From: JAFEDN01 sp963844565
GTDB lineage: Bacteria; Pseudomonadota; Gammaproteobacteria; Coxiellales; Coxiellaceae
DNA length: 64,000 nt
Assembly (NCBI GenBank): GCA_963844565.1
Contig: CAWJON010000002.1
Location: 1,302,001 to 1,366,000, forward strand
Reading direction: 5' to 3'
Under the pieces are notes generated by a model. It saw only the letters and a list, made by a program, of their open reading frames with translations, did no database searches and was not told the DNA's origin. Positions within the stretch are counted from its first letter, which is position 1, and every line of letters begins with the position of its first letter. Position numbers and translations under genes: made by a program. This document shows, one piece after another, positions 53,859 through 63,008 of this stretch.

Positions 53859-55475
53859 TTAAACAGATACTACAAATCTTTGAGCAGGAATAAGCATATT
53901 ATCTTGAACAATCGCTAATGAATGCTTATTAATAAATAGCTCCAATGACATACCATTTTTTGGTATTAGGGAAAGCAGATTGGTTTGCTTATCTTTTACC
54001 AAATGGCATTCATCGCTTAAATGTTTTAATTCACTGGAAATATTGGGCACAAATTCATGAATTCTACTTTTATCTATTTCTGCAATATCCATGCGCTGAA
54101 GTATATCTAGAATAAGACGATAACCAATAATATTCTCTTCAACATTGTCATTCCAAAAATCGAATTGGCTTATTAATTCGAAATGTTCTTTTGCCAGCCC
54201 TTTTAAGTTTTCACGTTTAAAATCCAGTTCTTCCCAACTTTTAGGATTCGTAACCATGTCAACTAAAATTGAAATCCCAAGGTCAGTGATATAAGTCATC
54301 GCTTCAATATCATCTTTTTTAAATTCAGTATGGCGATGAAAAATTGTCTCAAATTTTGTAAAATAAAGTGATGAAAAAATATCTTCATTTCTTAAAGAAG
54401 TAAAAATTTTTGTTAAAAGCATAGGGACGTCTGAATCTATTAAAGACCATATTTCTTTAGTGAATGAATTTTTATAAGATTTTTTAAGATTTAATTTTTT
54501 CAAAAATTTTTCACGAATAAAATTAACTATATAAATATGAACTTTAATATAATCTTTTAATAAAGTTAATATCTTTGCATGATACTCATCATGCAAAGTA
54601 GCACTAAGATATGAGAAGTTGCAATTATGTACATTTTTAATTCCATAACCTGGAAAATATATAGCGGATGACCGATAATCAAGCATTACTGACGCCTCAA
54701 TTTCTAAAGGAGTCTTATCACCTATGGTAGGTATTGCTGGCTTGTAATCGTTGCCAAATGCAGTTAAACCCAATAAATGGTTGGCAAAAGAGGCTAACCT
54801 TACTACTTGATGACTAGGTTTTATCATGTGTTGTTTTAAGCCCCTAATCATCACGTCAAACTCTAGCTCTTGGGGTGATGAAGAATGCACATAAAATAGA
54901 TTATTTAAGTTTGTTTTTTGAGATTTTTGATAATACAACAATGATTGTTTCCAATTATTGAGTTGTTCTTCTGTTAAATGTCGATAATAGTAATGTGATT
55001 TAAATTCTTTTAACAGATAATGTTCCGCTTCGGGGGTGAATTTACCTTTCACATCAATAATTTTATAAACCCTAACCAACGGAGGTTGAATTTTTTCTTC
55101 CTTTTTAAAGAAAACGTAAGAGGATTTCGTTACTGTACGAGGTAACTCAGGAGGTAAGAGAGTTGCTTGATGAAGTTCGAGTAAAGTAGTAAATTCTGTC
55201 CAAGTTAAAAACTTTTGCTGGTACAAAGAAGCAGCTAAATAAGGTATTTCTTTATCTTTAAACAAAGAAGAACTGAATAAATCTCCGAAAGTAAGTTCTA
55301 ATTTTAGCTTTTTTAATTTATCTTTATCGTGACTAACAAGCAAATCATGGCCATTTAAAATCAGTGCGCGCATTTTGGATTCAATTTCTGACTGATTTTG
55401 ACCTTTGCTTAGTTTCCTTTCAAATTTTTCCCATTTATCTAACTTATATTCAGCGGCGGTTATTTCTTCTTTCAT
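53859..55475 (-). CDS. 538-aa orphan protein, function unknown
   Basis: Not recognised. Soluble, helix-rich. N-terminal Lys/Glu region (KWEKFERKLSKGQNQSE), TFGDLFSSSLF, SHYYYRHLTEEQLNNW, MIKPSHQVVRLASFANHLLG, and LHDEYHAKIL with a D/E/H cluster that could be a metal or catalytic site. No signal peptide or membrane helix. Ribosome site AGGGT. Stand-alone and minus-strand, like the other long orphans of this window; effector-like by character only. Confidence 0.7.
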   Translation of the reverse strand: MKEEITAAEYKLDKWEKFERKLSKGQNQSEIESKMRALILNGHDLLVSHDKDKLKKLKLELTFGDLFSSSLFKDKEIPYLAASLYQQKFLTWTEFTTLLELHQATLLPPELPRTVTKSSYVFFKKEEKIQPPLVRVYKIIDVKGKFTPEAEHYLLKEFKSHYYYRHLTEEQLNNWKQSLLYYQKSQKTNLNNLFYVHSSSPQELEFDVMIRGLKQHMIKPSHQVVRLASFANHLLGLTAFGNDYKPAIPTIGDKTPLEIEASVMLDYRSSAIYFPGYGIKNVHNCNFSYLSATLHDEYHAKILTLLKDYIKVHIYIVNFIREKFLKKLNLKKSYKNSFTKEIWSLIDSDVPMLLTKIFTSLRNEDIFSSLYFTKFETIFHRHTEFKKDDIEAMTYITDLGISILVDMVTNPKSWEELDFKRENLKGLAKEHFELISQFDFWNDNVEENIIGYRLILDILQRMDIAEIDKSRIHEFVPNISSELKHLSDECHLVKDKQTNLLSLIPKNGMSLELFINKHSLAIVQDNMLIPAQRFVVSV

Positions 55476-55629
55476 ACCCTATTTCTAATATTGCATTTTA
55501 AATATATATTTATTATTATAATATGCATATATTAAGATTATATTAAAATTCGGGGCTTTTTGGTTGTTTAATATTTTTTATTTGTTATACTGGAATTAGC
55601 CTAATGCGTTTTTTTAAGGAGTTTTTAGA

Positions 55630-55803
55630 ATGAATGTATTAGCTTTACTCAAAAAGAATCACAAAAAAATAGTGAAAATCCTAGATAAATTATCTGAAAC
55701 TTCTACACGAGCCTCTAAGACCCTTAAAACACTATTTAGCCAGCTTTTAGAAAATAATTTAAACCAATCGATTTATGCAGATTTACCAGTTAAAAATGAC
55801 TAA
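55630..55803 (+). CDS. 57-aa hemerythrin-like N-terminal fragment
   Basis: AAGGAG then ATG. The sequence LALLKKNHKKIVKILDKLSE, TSTRASKTLKTLFSQLLEN resembles the first helices of HHE hemerythrin-like proteins (LLKKDH..., KTRELF...). The rest of the about 150-residue domain, with most metal ligands, is absent; the frame stops after YADLPVKND. Either a truncated gene or a small derived protein. Well-formed translation start suggests it may be expressed. Confidence 0.5.
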   Translation: MNVLALLKKNHKKIVKILDKLSETSTRASKTLKTLFSQLLENNLNQSIYADLPVKND

Positions 55804-55897
55804 TTTTTAAAAGGAGGAAGCTTAACTTTATCTACACATCTTGTAGACTAAAATCGATATTTTTGTGCTACGAATTTTAAAATTAAGGAGTTAATAT

Positions 55898-56788
55898 ATG
55901 GAATTTAACAATTTAGAAAGTTCTAGAGGTTCAGCAACGGGTTGTTTGCACCTACATAGAAAAATTTCTTGGAGCGGTATTTTTGCTGGGATTGTAACTG
56001 CTTTAGTAGTTGAAGCTTTGCTCAATTTGTTTGGTCTAGGAGTAGGTTTAGTATCATTCACACCAAATAAGGAGGTAGCAGCTGGTATTGGTATAGGTTC
56101 TGGGATTTGGATGATCCTTGTCAGCATTATTGCCTTATTTTTAGCGGGATGGATTGCTTCTACTGCTTCCTGTAGGTCACGAAAAAGAATTGGTGCTCTG
56201 CAAGGCTTCATAACTTGGGGTTTATCCAGTTTGATCGTTTTATTTTTGATGACCAGCACTATAGGAGCCATTTTGGGTGGAGTTACCTCATTGGCAGGCA
56301 AGGGGCTTAAAAATGCAGGAAATGCTGCCTTGAGCCAAAAAGACAGCTTTAATGTGGATAATATTCCTGGTTTATCTTCTTTGCAGTCAAAACTAAAATC
56401 TGGATCTTCTTATGATAAACTGCTGAGTGATATAAAACCTCCTGTAGAAGCGTATGCTACTGCTGACAATGATCAAGAAAAAAGTGATGCCCGCCAAGCT
56501 CTAAGCACAGCGATTTCTCAAAATACGGACTTAACTCCTGAAGAAGCTAATCAAAAAGTAACTGACATGGAGCAATCGTATCAAAAAGTGAAAGACAAGG
56601 CTAAACAGGCTGCCAAAACAACCAGCCACGTCCTAGGTATTGCTTTTATTACTACGTTTTTTTCATTCTTGTTGAGCGCTATAGCCGCAATTTTAGGTGG
56701 GATAATAGGCAGCAAAAATCGTCATATTGAAGATCGGGATGAAAGAGGTAGCAACCTTCAGTCTCCTCATTCACGCAATCCTTTATAA
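55898..56788 (+). CDS. Multi-pass membrane protein of general-stress type
   Basis: 296 residues. Starts with a soluble stretch, then ISWSGIFAGIVTALVVEALL, ILVSIIALFLAGWIAS, GFITWGLSSLIVLFLMTS, a soluble helical loop (about 130-230, with repeated YxKxK) and a last hydrophobic segment (AFITTFFSFLLSAIAAILGGI). The ISWxxIFAGxxxALVxxxLL start recurs in small-protein families of unknown role often next to stress genes. AAGGAG ribosome site. Confidence 0.75.
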   Translation: MEFNNLESSRGSATGCLHLHRKISWSGIFAGIVTALVVEALLNLFGLGVGLVSFTPNKEVAAGIGIGSGIWMILVSIIALFLAGWIASTASCRSRKRIGALQGFITWGLSSLIVLFLMTSTIGAILGGVTSLAGKGLKNAGNAALSQKDSFNVDNIPGLSSLQSKLKSGSSYDKLLSDIKPPVEAYATADNDQEKSDARQALSTAISQNTDLTPEEANQKVTDMEQSYQKVKDKAKQAAKTTSHVLGIAFITTFFSFLLSAIAAILGGIIGSKNRHIEDRDERGSNLQSPHSRNPL

Positions 56789-56988
56789 AACAACTAACTA
56801 TGTTAGCGGAGTTGCAGCAATTCTCGGTGAATATTAACTGATTGATATAATGTAATAAATTTCCACTATAAACAGAGAATTTTCGTAGAAAAATCCTTAC
56901 CCGATGGGGGATCAAAGGGGGAGAAAGCGGAGCGTCTTCCCCTTGATTCCGAGCATCGGCTCCGCCGAGCGCAGGATATAAACCAGAA

Positions 56989-57053
56989 AGCAATTTTCGG
57001 CTTCGCCGAGAATTGCTGGCGCAGTTGCATCCTATAAATTTTAAAGGGTGCAA
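56989..57053. terminator. Two hairpins between convergent genes
   Basis: AGCAATTTTCGGC-TTC-GCCGAGAATTGCT (56989-57017) and GTTGCATCC ... GGGTGCAAC (57024-57053) are stable stems between the convergent genes ending at 56788 and 57071. No long U-tract on either side; likely a transcription-end or repeat structure. 56789-56988 shows no gene. Confidence 0.45.
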
Positions 57054-57070
57054 CTTGCTTTGCTTCAGAT

Positions 57071-58339
57071 TTAGCCCAAACGTAAATTAGATGGTTGGTT
57101 TTGATCTGGCAGACTCGAAACTCTAGAAAAACTGCTCGTAAATTGAAATCGCGTAATAATTGTTTCCGAGACGCTAATTTGCGCTGGAATTTGAGTTACC
57201 AATGGCCTATGCATTAGAATCTTTTCACCCTCTAAAACAGCCATTTGTGCAATAGTATTGATTTGTGTCTCTTTCTCAAGAAGATTCTTAAAATCTTTTT
57301 CTACTTTTATCATCTCAAGGAATCGAACTGAACTTTTTTGCCATATCTCAATAAACTTTGGATGTTTATAGCTTTCTTGATGACGCTCTAGCTCGGATCG
57401 TTGCTGAAGATAGTTTGATTGTAAAATTTTTATCTGCTTTAACCAATCAGTAATTTGTGGCGTCATTAGTTCCTTAACTTTGTTGCACAAATCATGAAGC
57501 ATTTTAAAATCTTCCACATTCAATGATTGAACAAATAAACATTGTTCTTTCAACCGATTAATATAGTGTGCTTTTAAGTTCATCTCCAAATTATCTCTAC
57601 TCTTCTGATTTTTAACAGAAAGTTCAAATTCAGTAAATTTCTGATGGTTTTTGTTTTCCACTATTTCTAGTTCAGACGAAAAATCTGAGGCTTTATGATC
57701 ATCTCTAGAAATAGAAGTTTCCAGTCTGGGTAATGAAAGAATTTCCTTTTCGCAGATCTCTTTAAATGTATTGAATAAATTTTCCCTCTGCTCTAGTAAT
57801 TTCAATTCTCTCTCTATTTGATTATTTCTTTTTCGGACAAAAAGAAACTTTATCTTCTCCAATGAAATTTTCCACTGGTTTTTTTCATTTAAAATCTTTA
57901 AAAGTGCAGAAGGATTATGCTGGCTTATAGTTAGTAACCCCTGAAAACCACTTAACATCCCAGACAATAATTCTTCAAATTGAATTTCTAGATGAGAAGT
58001 TTCCCAGGAAGGTTGTTGCAACTTGACCGAATGATCGATTTCTTCCAATAAAAAAAAATACATTTTCTGGATATTAGCCAATGAAAGTTTCTTGATTTCT
58101 TCTTGAAGAATACTCACTTTCCTGATTTGCTTCTCAGCTTCGTGAAGTCTCTTTTCTTTAGTTGCAATATTTAAACTTCGAACACCCAGATTGGAGATGA
58201 GCTTAGAAATAAACTCATTTATATCCACACGTATGTTCACTTCTAAAATAATACTATGTAAATCTTCTCCTAACGCCTCCTGAATAATCTGAGCTGGCGC
58301 TGCATCCTCTCTGCGTTGACGTTTAAGTTTTTGCTTCAT
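57071..58339 (-). CDS. 422-aa coiled-coil orphan
   Basis: Not recognised. Almost entirely helical, Lys/Glu/Leu-rich with heptad-like stretches (KRLHEAEKQIRKVSILQEEI, ERELKLLEQRENLFNTFKEI, RQRREDAAPAQ at the N-terminus) and a polar C-terminal tail (SRVSSLPDQNQPSNLRLG). No signal peptide or membrane segment. AGGATG ribosome site. Convergent with the membrane protein gene. Possible effector; no evidence of secretion. Confidence 0.65.
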   Translation of the reverse strand: MKQKLKRQRREDAAPAQIIQEALGEDLHSIILEVNIRVDINEFISKLISNLGVRSLNIATKEKRLHEAEKQIRKVSILQEEIKKLSLANIQKMYFFLLEEIDHSVKLQQPSWETSHLEIQFEELLSGMLSGFQGLLTISQHNPSALLKILNEKNQWKISLEKIKFLFVRKRNNQIERELKLLEQRENLFNTFKEICEKEILSLPRLETSISRDDHKASDFSSELEIVENKNHQKFTEFELSVKNQKSRDNLEMNLKAHYINRLKEQCLFVQSLNVEDFKMLHDLCNKVKELMTPQITDWLKQIKILQSNYLQQRSELERHQESYKHPKFIEIWQKSSVRFLEMIKVEKDFKNLLEKETQINTIAQMAVLEGEKILMHRPLVTQIPAQISVSETIITRFQFTSSFSRVSSLPDQNQPSNLRLG

Positions 58340-58410
58340 AAGAACATCCTTTACAGTAATTAAAAGTTACAGTATTATCTATAATTAAATAATGAAAATC
58401 AATTATTAAT

Positions 58411-59184
58411 ATGAAATTTCAAACTCAACGTATTTTTGAAAATTTAAAGGGTGATTGGGATTTCCACCGCGTCTTAAGCAAAAATGGAATTGTTAAAGGC
58501 GTGGCGCATTTTAAAGATATTAGTAAATATATTTTAAATTATCGAGAAGAAGGCCTTTGGGAATTAGAAAACCATAAAACCTACGCAGTTTTTAAAGAAT
58601 ATCAATATCAATATAACCCTTCAAGCGACAAAATTTCTGTCTACTTTTTGCAGGAACCCAAAAAAATATTCCTTGAAATTGATATCGTGCCATTAAAAAA
58701 TGAGGTCATCTTAGGAAAAGCCCAGCACCTATGTTTAGCAGATCATTATCAAGCACTGTATCACTTCATTAATCCAAACAAATTTAGGTTAAATTTCCAG
58801 GTAAAAGGCCCAAAAAAGGATTATTGTTCTGAAACAGTCTTTAAAAAAACTAATATTCACATTCAAAAAACACTAATACACGGAATTGATCTTCATGAGC
58901 AAACGCGTTGTCTCCATTACTCCTCCGAACTGGATGTAATCGCAATTTTATTCAAATGCTGCCTAAAATTTTTTGCTTGTTATGAGTGTCACCAAGCGCT
59001 AGCCGATCATGCTGCGCAGGTTTGGCAAGCCAATGAACATGAGGTAAAAGCTATTTTGTGTGGCGGCTGTGGGAATACCTTAACCATTAACCATTATTTG
59101 TCGTGTAATTTCCAATGCCCTTTTTGCCAAATAAACTTTAACCCAGGATGCAAAACCCATTATTGCCTCTACTTTCAATTTTAG
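58411..59184 (+). CDS. DUF6314 domain fused to a CHY zinc finger
   Basis: 257 residues. Residues 8-145 follow the DUF6314 pattern: GDWDFHRVLSKNG, GVAHFKDIS, LNYREEGLWEL, HLCLADHYQALYHF and VKGPKKDYCSET. Residues about 150-255 form a CHY zinc finger: GIDLHEQTRCLHY, KCCLKFFACYECHQALADHA, ILCGGCGNTLTINHYL, CPFCQINFNPGCKTHY, with the complete set of Cys/His ligands. Each domain is known by itself; their fusion suggests a metal-dependent role, perhaps in redox or siderophore/heme handling. No strong ribosome site; divergent from the coiled-coil orphan. Confidence 0.75.
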   Translation: MKFQTQRIFENLKGDWDFHRVLSKNGIVKGVAHFKDISKYILNYREEGLWELENHKTYAVFKEYQYQYNPSSDKISVYFLQEPKKIFLEIDIVPLKNEVILGKAQHLCLADHYQALYHFINPNKFRLNFQVKGPKKDYCSETVFKKTNIHIQKTLIHGIDLHEQTRCLHYSSELDVIAILFKCCLKFFACYECHQALADHAAQVWQANEHEVKAILCGGCGNTLTINHYLSCNFQCPFCQINFNPGCKTHYCLYFQF

Positions 59185-59241
59185 GCTGTACCCATGGGAA
59201 GAATGGACATATTGACTTTTTTATAGTATCATTTATTCACC

Positions 59242-60516
59242 ATGAAGCCTTTCGCCCTCATTTCCATTATCCTAACTCTGGCAGCCCTTATCAGCTTTCT
59301 AAACCACCGAACGCTCAAACTCCCCGGTATGATTGCCATTATGCTCGGCTCTCAATTGGTATCTTTGTTATTTATTCTCTTCCATCATTTTGGTTGGAAT
59401 TACCTTTCTATCCCTTTAGAAGACATGCTTAAGCAAATCGATTTTAAAAATTTATTGCTGAACGGCATGTTAGGTTTTTTACTGTTTGCTGGCGCTTTAG
59501 CGGTAGATTTAAAGGAATTTAAGGCCAATAAATGGAAAATTGCCACTTTAGCGAGCCTCACCACTATTGCTTCAACCCTGGCAATTGGTACACTTATCTA
59601 TTACCTATTACCTTGGCTTGGGCTTTCAGTATCCTACCTTTATTGCCTTTTATTTGGCGCCCTAATCTCCCCAACCGACCCCATAGCGGTTTTAAATACT
59701 TTTAAAAAATTAAATAGCCCTAAAAGCATCACTGCCTGTGTTGAAGGAGAGTCGTTATTTAACGATGGTGTGGGTATTGTGTTGTTCTTAACCCTGTTTG
59801 GTTTAACCGTTAATAATCATGCGCCCTCTTGGCAGAGTGTAAGCATTTTGTTTGTTCAACAGGCGCTGGGGGGATTGGCTTACGGGGCGCTTCTAGGAAT
59901 CATCACCCATTTCTTTATTAAGTTTACCCAAGACTCTAAAACCGCCATTTTAATCACCCTAATGACGGTAACTGGGGGATACACCCTGGCTTTAAATCTC
60001 AATATTTCTGGCGCGTTAGCCATGGTAGTTACTGGCCTGGTAGTGGGAAAAAGTATGCGAAACCATCTTTCTCAACCACATATTCAAGAGAGTTTAGTGG
60101 TGTTTTGGGAAGTGGTGGATGAAATCTTAAATGCAATTTTATTTTTGCTATTGGGTTTAGAATTATTGTTAATTCATGCAACAACGCTCGAACTCTGGTG
60201 CTCTATTATTGTCATTCCATTAATTTTGGCGGTGCGATGGATAACGGTAGCTATTCCAATGAAGCTTTTTCACCTGAAACGGGCGATCCCACCTTTCACC
60301 ATTGCTATTTTAACCTGGGGAGGATTGCGCGGCGGCTTAGCAATTGCCCTGGCTTTATCCATCCCTAATGGACAATACCGTGAACTTATTTTGGTGATGA
60401 CGTACGCCGTAGTTGCCTTTTCTATCCTTATTCAAGGGACAACAATAAACTCTTTAGTAAAGTTGGCCAATCGTGATAAAAAAGAGCCAATCATTTTACC
60501 GGAAATCAATACCTAG
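59242..60516 (+). CDS. Na+/H+ antiporter, CPA1/NhaP type
   Basis: 424 residues, about 12 helices. Ion-binding motif FGALISPTDPIAVL in helix 5 and CVEGESLFNDGVGIVLF in helix 6, then SGALAMVVTGLVVGK and TWGGLRGGLAIALAL. Exchanges sodium or potassium for protons in pH and salt homeostasis. Its 3' end overlaps the phospholipase-D-like gene by 4 nt, tail to tail. Confidence 0.92.
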   Translation: MKPFALISIILTLAALISFLNHRTLKLPGMIAIMLGSQLVSLLFILFHHFGWNYLSIPLEDMLKQIDFKNLLLNGMLGFLLFAGALAVDLKEFKANKWKIATLASLTTIASTLAIGTLIYYLLPWLGLSVSYLYCLLFGALISPTDPIAVLNTFKKLNSPKSITACVEGESLFNDGVGIVLFLTLFGLTVNNHAPSWQSVSILFVQQALGGLAYGALLGIITHFFIKFTQDSKTAILITLMTVTGGYTLALNLNISGALAMVVTGLVVGKSMRNHLSQPHIQESLVVFWEVVDEILNAILFLLLGLELLLIHATTLELWCSIIVIPLILAVRWITVAIPMKLFHLKRAIPPFTIAILTWGGLRGGLAIALALSIPNGQYRELILVMTYAVVAFSILIQGTTINSLVKLANRDKKEPIILPEINT

Positions 60517-61110
60517 AAATAATGATTCTTTTTTGATTTATAATTATAAGTGGAGTTATAAGCCTCCAATGTTGAAGAGGCTAATTGGCGAGCTTGCCAG
60601 TTGAGTTTATATTTTTCTGCCAGAACAGAATCATAAATAATTAGCAGGTTTTCCGCATTTTTGTATTGAGCGGCTTTGGTAAAATTAAAACTACCCGTAA
60701 TAATAAATTTTTCATCGATGATCATAATTTTGTTATGAGCAATAGCAGGTTTAGCGTCAATCCAAACTGGGATCTCATGATGACTAAGAAAGGCCGATAA
60801 AGGCCGATGAAGAATATTTTTCTGACCGAAATTGACTCTTATCTAAAATCACCCGTACATCGACGCCTCTATTTTTAGCCTCAACCAATGCTTTTGCAAT
60901 TGGTGAGCTTGTAAAGCTATAAGCTTGAACCAGAATACTCTGCCGAGCGCTGGTTATGGCGCCAACAATTTCTCCTTCACAATCTTGGCCTGGGGTGAAA
61001 CAGACTGAATACGAAGCACCATTTTTAAAATCTTGAGCAAAAGGCGTGGTGAATGGCAAAAACAAACCTATGCAAACAAGCAATTTGGGGAAGAAATTAA
61101 TAATTTTCAT
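60513..61110 (-). pseudogene. Phospholipase-D-family (Nuc-type) endonuclease broken by a 10-bp tandem duplication
   Basis: The first frame gives a signal peptide (LLVCIGLFLPFTTPFAQ) and QSILVQAYSFTSSPIAKAL, AKNRGVDVRVILDKSQF, then stops after IGLS. The second frame resumes with FLSHHEIPVWIDAKPAIAHN and KIMIIDEKFIITGSFNFTKA, the H-x-K-x4-D catalytic motif. The break is an exact tandem copy AAAGGCCGAT at 60789-60798 and 60799-60808; removing one copy restores a single frame of about 195 residues. Intact relatives are periplasmic or secreted nucleases. Confidence 0.88.
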
Positions 61111-61229
61111 TCGGGTCCGGGTCGTTAAGAAGAAATTAATGGAGTCATTCTGACTCAGAAAAGTTTATTTTGTCAAATTTCTTGCTTGTTTATTTAATAA
61201 TTTGAATTAAACGATCTAGAATATATTCC

Positions 61230-61383
61230 GCAGATTTCGACGACATTCGCCTGCTCGCAGGTTTTGAGGTATCGGGTCCTGTCTGCTGCGCCAATTTTCC
61301 ATGCTCGGGAGTACCCTGCGCGTGAAAAATTGGCTCCGCATCCACCCGATGCAAAGTTCGTTGGCGAATGCGTCGAAATCTGC
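61230..61383. repeat. 154-bp nested inverted repeat
   Basis: Outer arms GCAGATTTCGACG... (61230-61251) and 61363-61383 differ by one inserted base. Inside, ATCGGGT/ACCCGAT (61271-61277, 61344-61350) and GCGCCAATTTT/AAAAATTGGCTCCGC continue the pairing, leaving only a short centre. No ORF. Lies in the otherwise empty 61111-61448 between two minus-strand genes. A MITE-like element or a long structured RNA are both possible. Confidence 0.7.
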
Positions 61384-61448
61384 TGACTGCTACGTCAACT
61401 TTATCGCAGCAATATTTTCGATCGGATAGATTATTGTCTGACGGTATT

Positions 61449-63005
61449 CTAGGAAAATTTTTTTAGATAGCGACACAAATCATCTAAATTTAAGTCGTTA
61501 CGATGAAATCCGATATAACCATCTGGACGAATAACATATAAACCAGAATTTTTAATCTGATAATGTTTAAAAAGAATTTTTTTGTCATCGGCATATAAAA
61601 ATATGTGGATTTTAATCCAGTCGCCTAAAGATTGTTGTAAAAATTTTATTTTATTCTCATCTAACGTCGTGGCATCCCGTGCTGGATTCTGAAAAATTAA
61701 AATAGAAAAAGGGCTTTCTTTCAATAATGAAAATAAACTGGTTAGACCAATCGGCGCATCGGGAGCACGCATTCCTGCTTTTTCTCCTTCCAAAAAATAA
61801 TTTGGCTGATACTGAATCCCTAATTGTGACATTAACCAGAACATTCGCTTTTGCAGTTTTGCTGAATTGGCTACTAGCTTGAATATAAAGGTTAAGATAT
61901 AAGGCCGTATTTTTCTTAGTATTTTATTCGGGGAGGTCAAAAACCAAAAAAAACGATCCGTTGTTTCTGTCAACTTTTTTCCAACCCATTGTCTTTCAGC
62001 AGTATAAGTCACTAACAATTTCAAATGCATAGCATATTTTAATACACCTGCAAGCTTCCAAGCCAGATTGGTCGCATCTTGCAGTCCTGTATTCATGCCC
62101 TGTGCGCCAACCGGAGAATGAATATGTGCCGCGTCTCCAGCTAAAAAAGCTCGATCTTTTTGATATTGATTAACCACACGATGATGCAAGTGAAAACGGG
62201 TCATCCAAACTGTGTCTTTTATTGAAATTTGCTGATGCGTGACTTTGCGTGCCAATTTTTCTATTTCTGCTATTTGAATGGGTTGATCCGTTTCTTCCTT
62301 GGTAGCATCTAGATTAACGCCTAAAACTCGACTGAGACCACTACTGAGTGGAAGATGTAAAAATAATCCTGCTGAATCAGAAAATGCCATAAATTCGGAG
62401 CGAACCGGTTTGCTCCATTCTACCCTGGCATCTGCCAGAAAAAAATTTTGTTGGTAAGCGGCGCCCACAAACGGTATCGCTAAAAGCTCCCGCACCTTGC
62501 TATGAGCGCCATCACATCCCACAAGATATTGACAGACGACATGCTGTTCTTCTTGAGTATCAACCCTTTTGATTACGGCCTCGACTTTATCGGCATCCTG
62601 AGAAAAATTTTCTAAACTGGTTTGTCGATCTATCTCTACACCATGACGTTCAATAAATTCAATCAGAATGCGCTCGGTTTCGGATTGCGGTAAAAAGAAA
62701 ATATTGGGATAGGGTGTGGTGTTTATTTTAATTTTGTCGAAGTTTAATTCTAATGCTAATTTTCCACCGACATAAAAGTCCGCTAAGTGTCCAACGCGGG
62801 CATTTTTTAAAAATTCATCCACAATACCTAAATTTTGAAAAATTTCCATGGAACGTGCTTGTATGCCAAATGCTCTGGATTCCTGTGAACGATCTTTATT
62901 TTTATCAATGATTTTAAATCGAACGCCAAAACGCAAAAGCTGACAGGCTAACATCAATCCGGTGGGGCCGCTGCCAACGATTAACACTTCCGTGGTGATT
63001 GTCAT
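61449..63005 (-). CDS. FAD-dependent aromatic monooxygenase (PheA/TfdB-like)
   Basis: 518 residues. FAD motifs: VGSGPTGLMLACQL (GxGxxG), CDGAHSKVRELL (DG), and AGDAAHIHSPVGAQGMNTGL with DATNLAWKLAG (GD). C-terminal thioredoxin-like domain (SPFSILIF, HYQIKNSGLYVIRPDGYIGF). Hydroxylates phenolic or polyketide-like substrates with NAD(P)H and oxygen. 3 nt after the quinone-reductase gene, so an operon. Confidence 0.9.
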   Translation of the reverse strand: MTITTEVLIVGSGPTGLMLACQLLRFGVRFKIIDKNKDRSQESRAFGIQARSMEIFQNLGIVDEFLKNARVGHLADFYVGGKLALELNFDKIKINTTPYPNIFFLPQSETERILIEFIERHGVEIDRQTSLENFSQDADKVEAVIKRVDTQEEQHVVCQYLVGCDGAHSKVRELLAIPFVGAAYQQNFFLADARVEWSKPVRSEFMAFSDSAGLFLHLPLSSGLSRVLGVNLDATKEETDQPIQIAEIEKLARKVTHQQISIKDTVWMTRFHLHHRVVNQYQKDRAFLAGDAAHIHSPVGAQGMNTGLQDATNLAWKLAGVLKYAMHLKLLVTYTAERQWVGKKLTETTDRFFWFLTSPNKILRKIRPYILTFIFKLVANSAKLQKRMFWLMSQLGIQYQPNYFLEGEKAGMRAPDAPIGLTSLFSLLKESPFSILIFQNPARDATTLDENKIKFLQQSLGDWIKIHIFLYADDKKILFKHYQIKNSGLYVIRPDGYIGFHRNDLNLDDLCRYLKKFS

Positions 63006-63008
63006 AAA

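Noticed and set aside
56679..57053. 124-codon minus-strand frame
   Set aside because: Covers the antisense end of the membrane protein and the hairpin region; composition is not protein-like.
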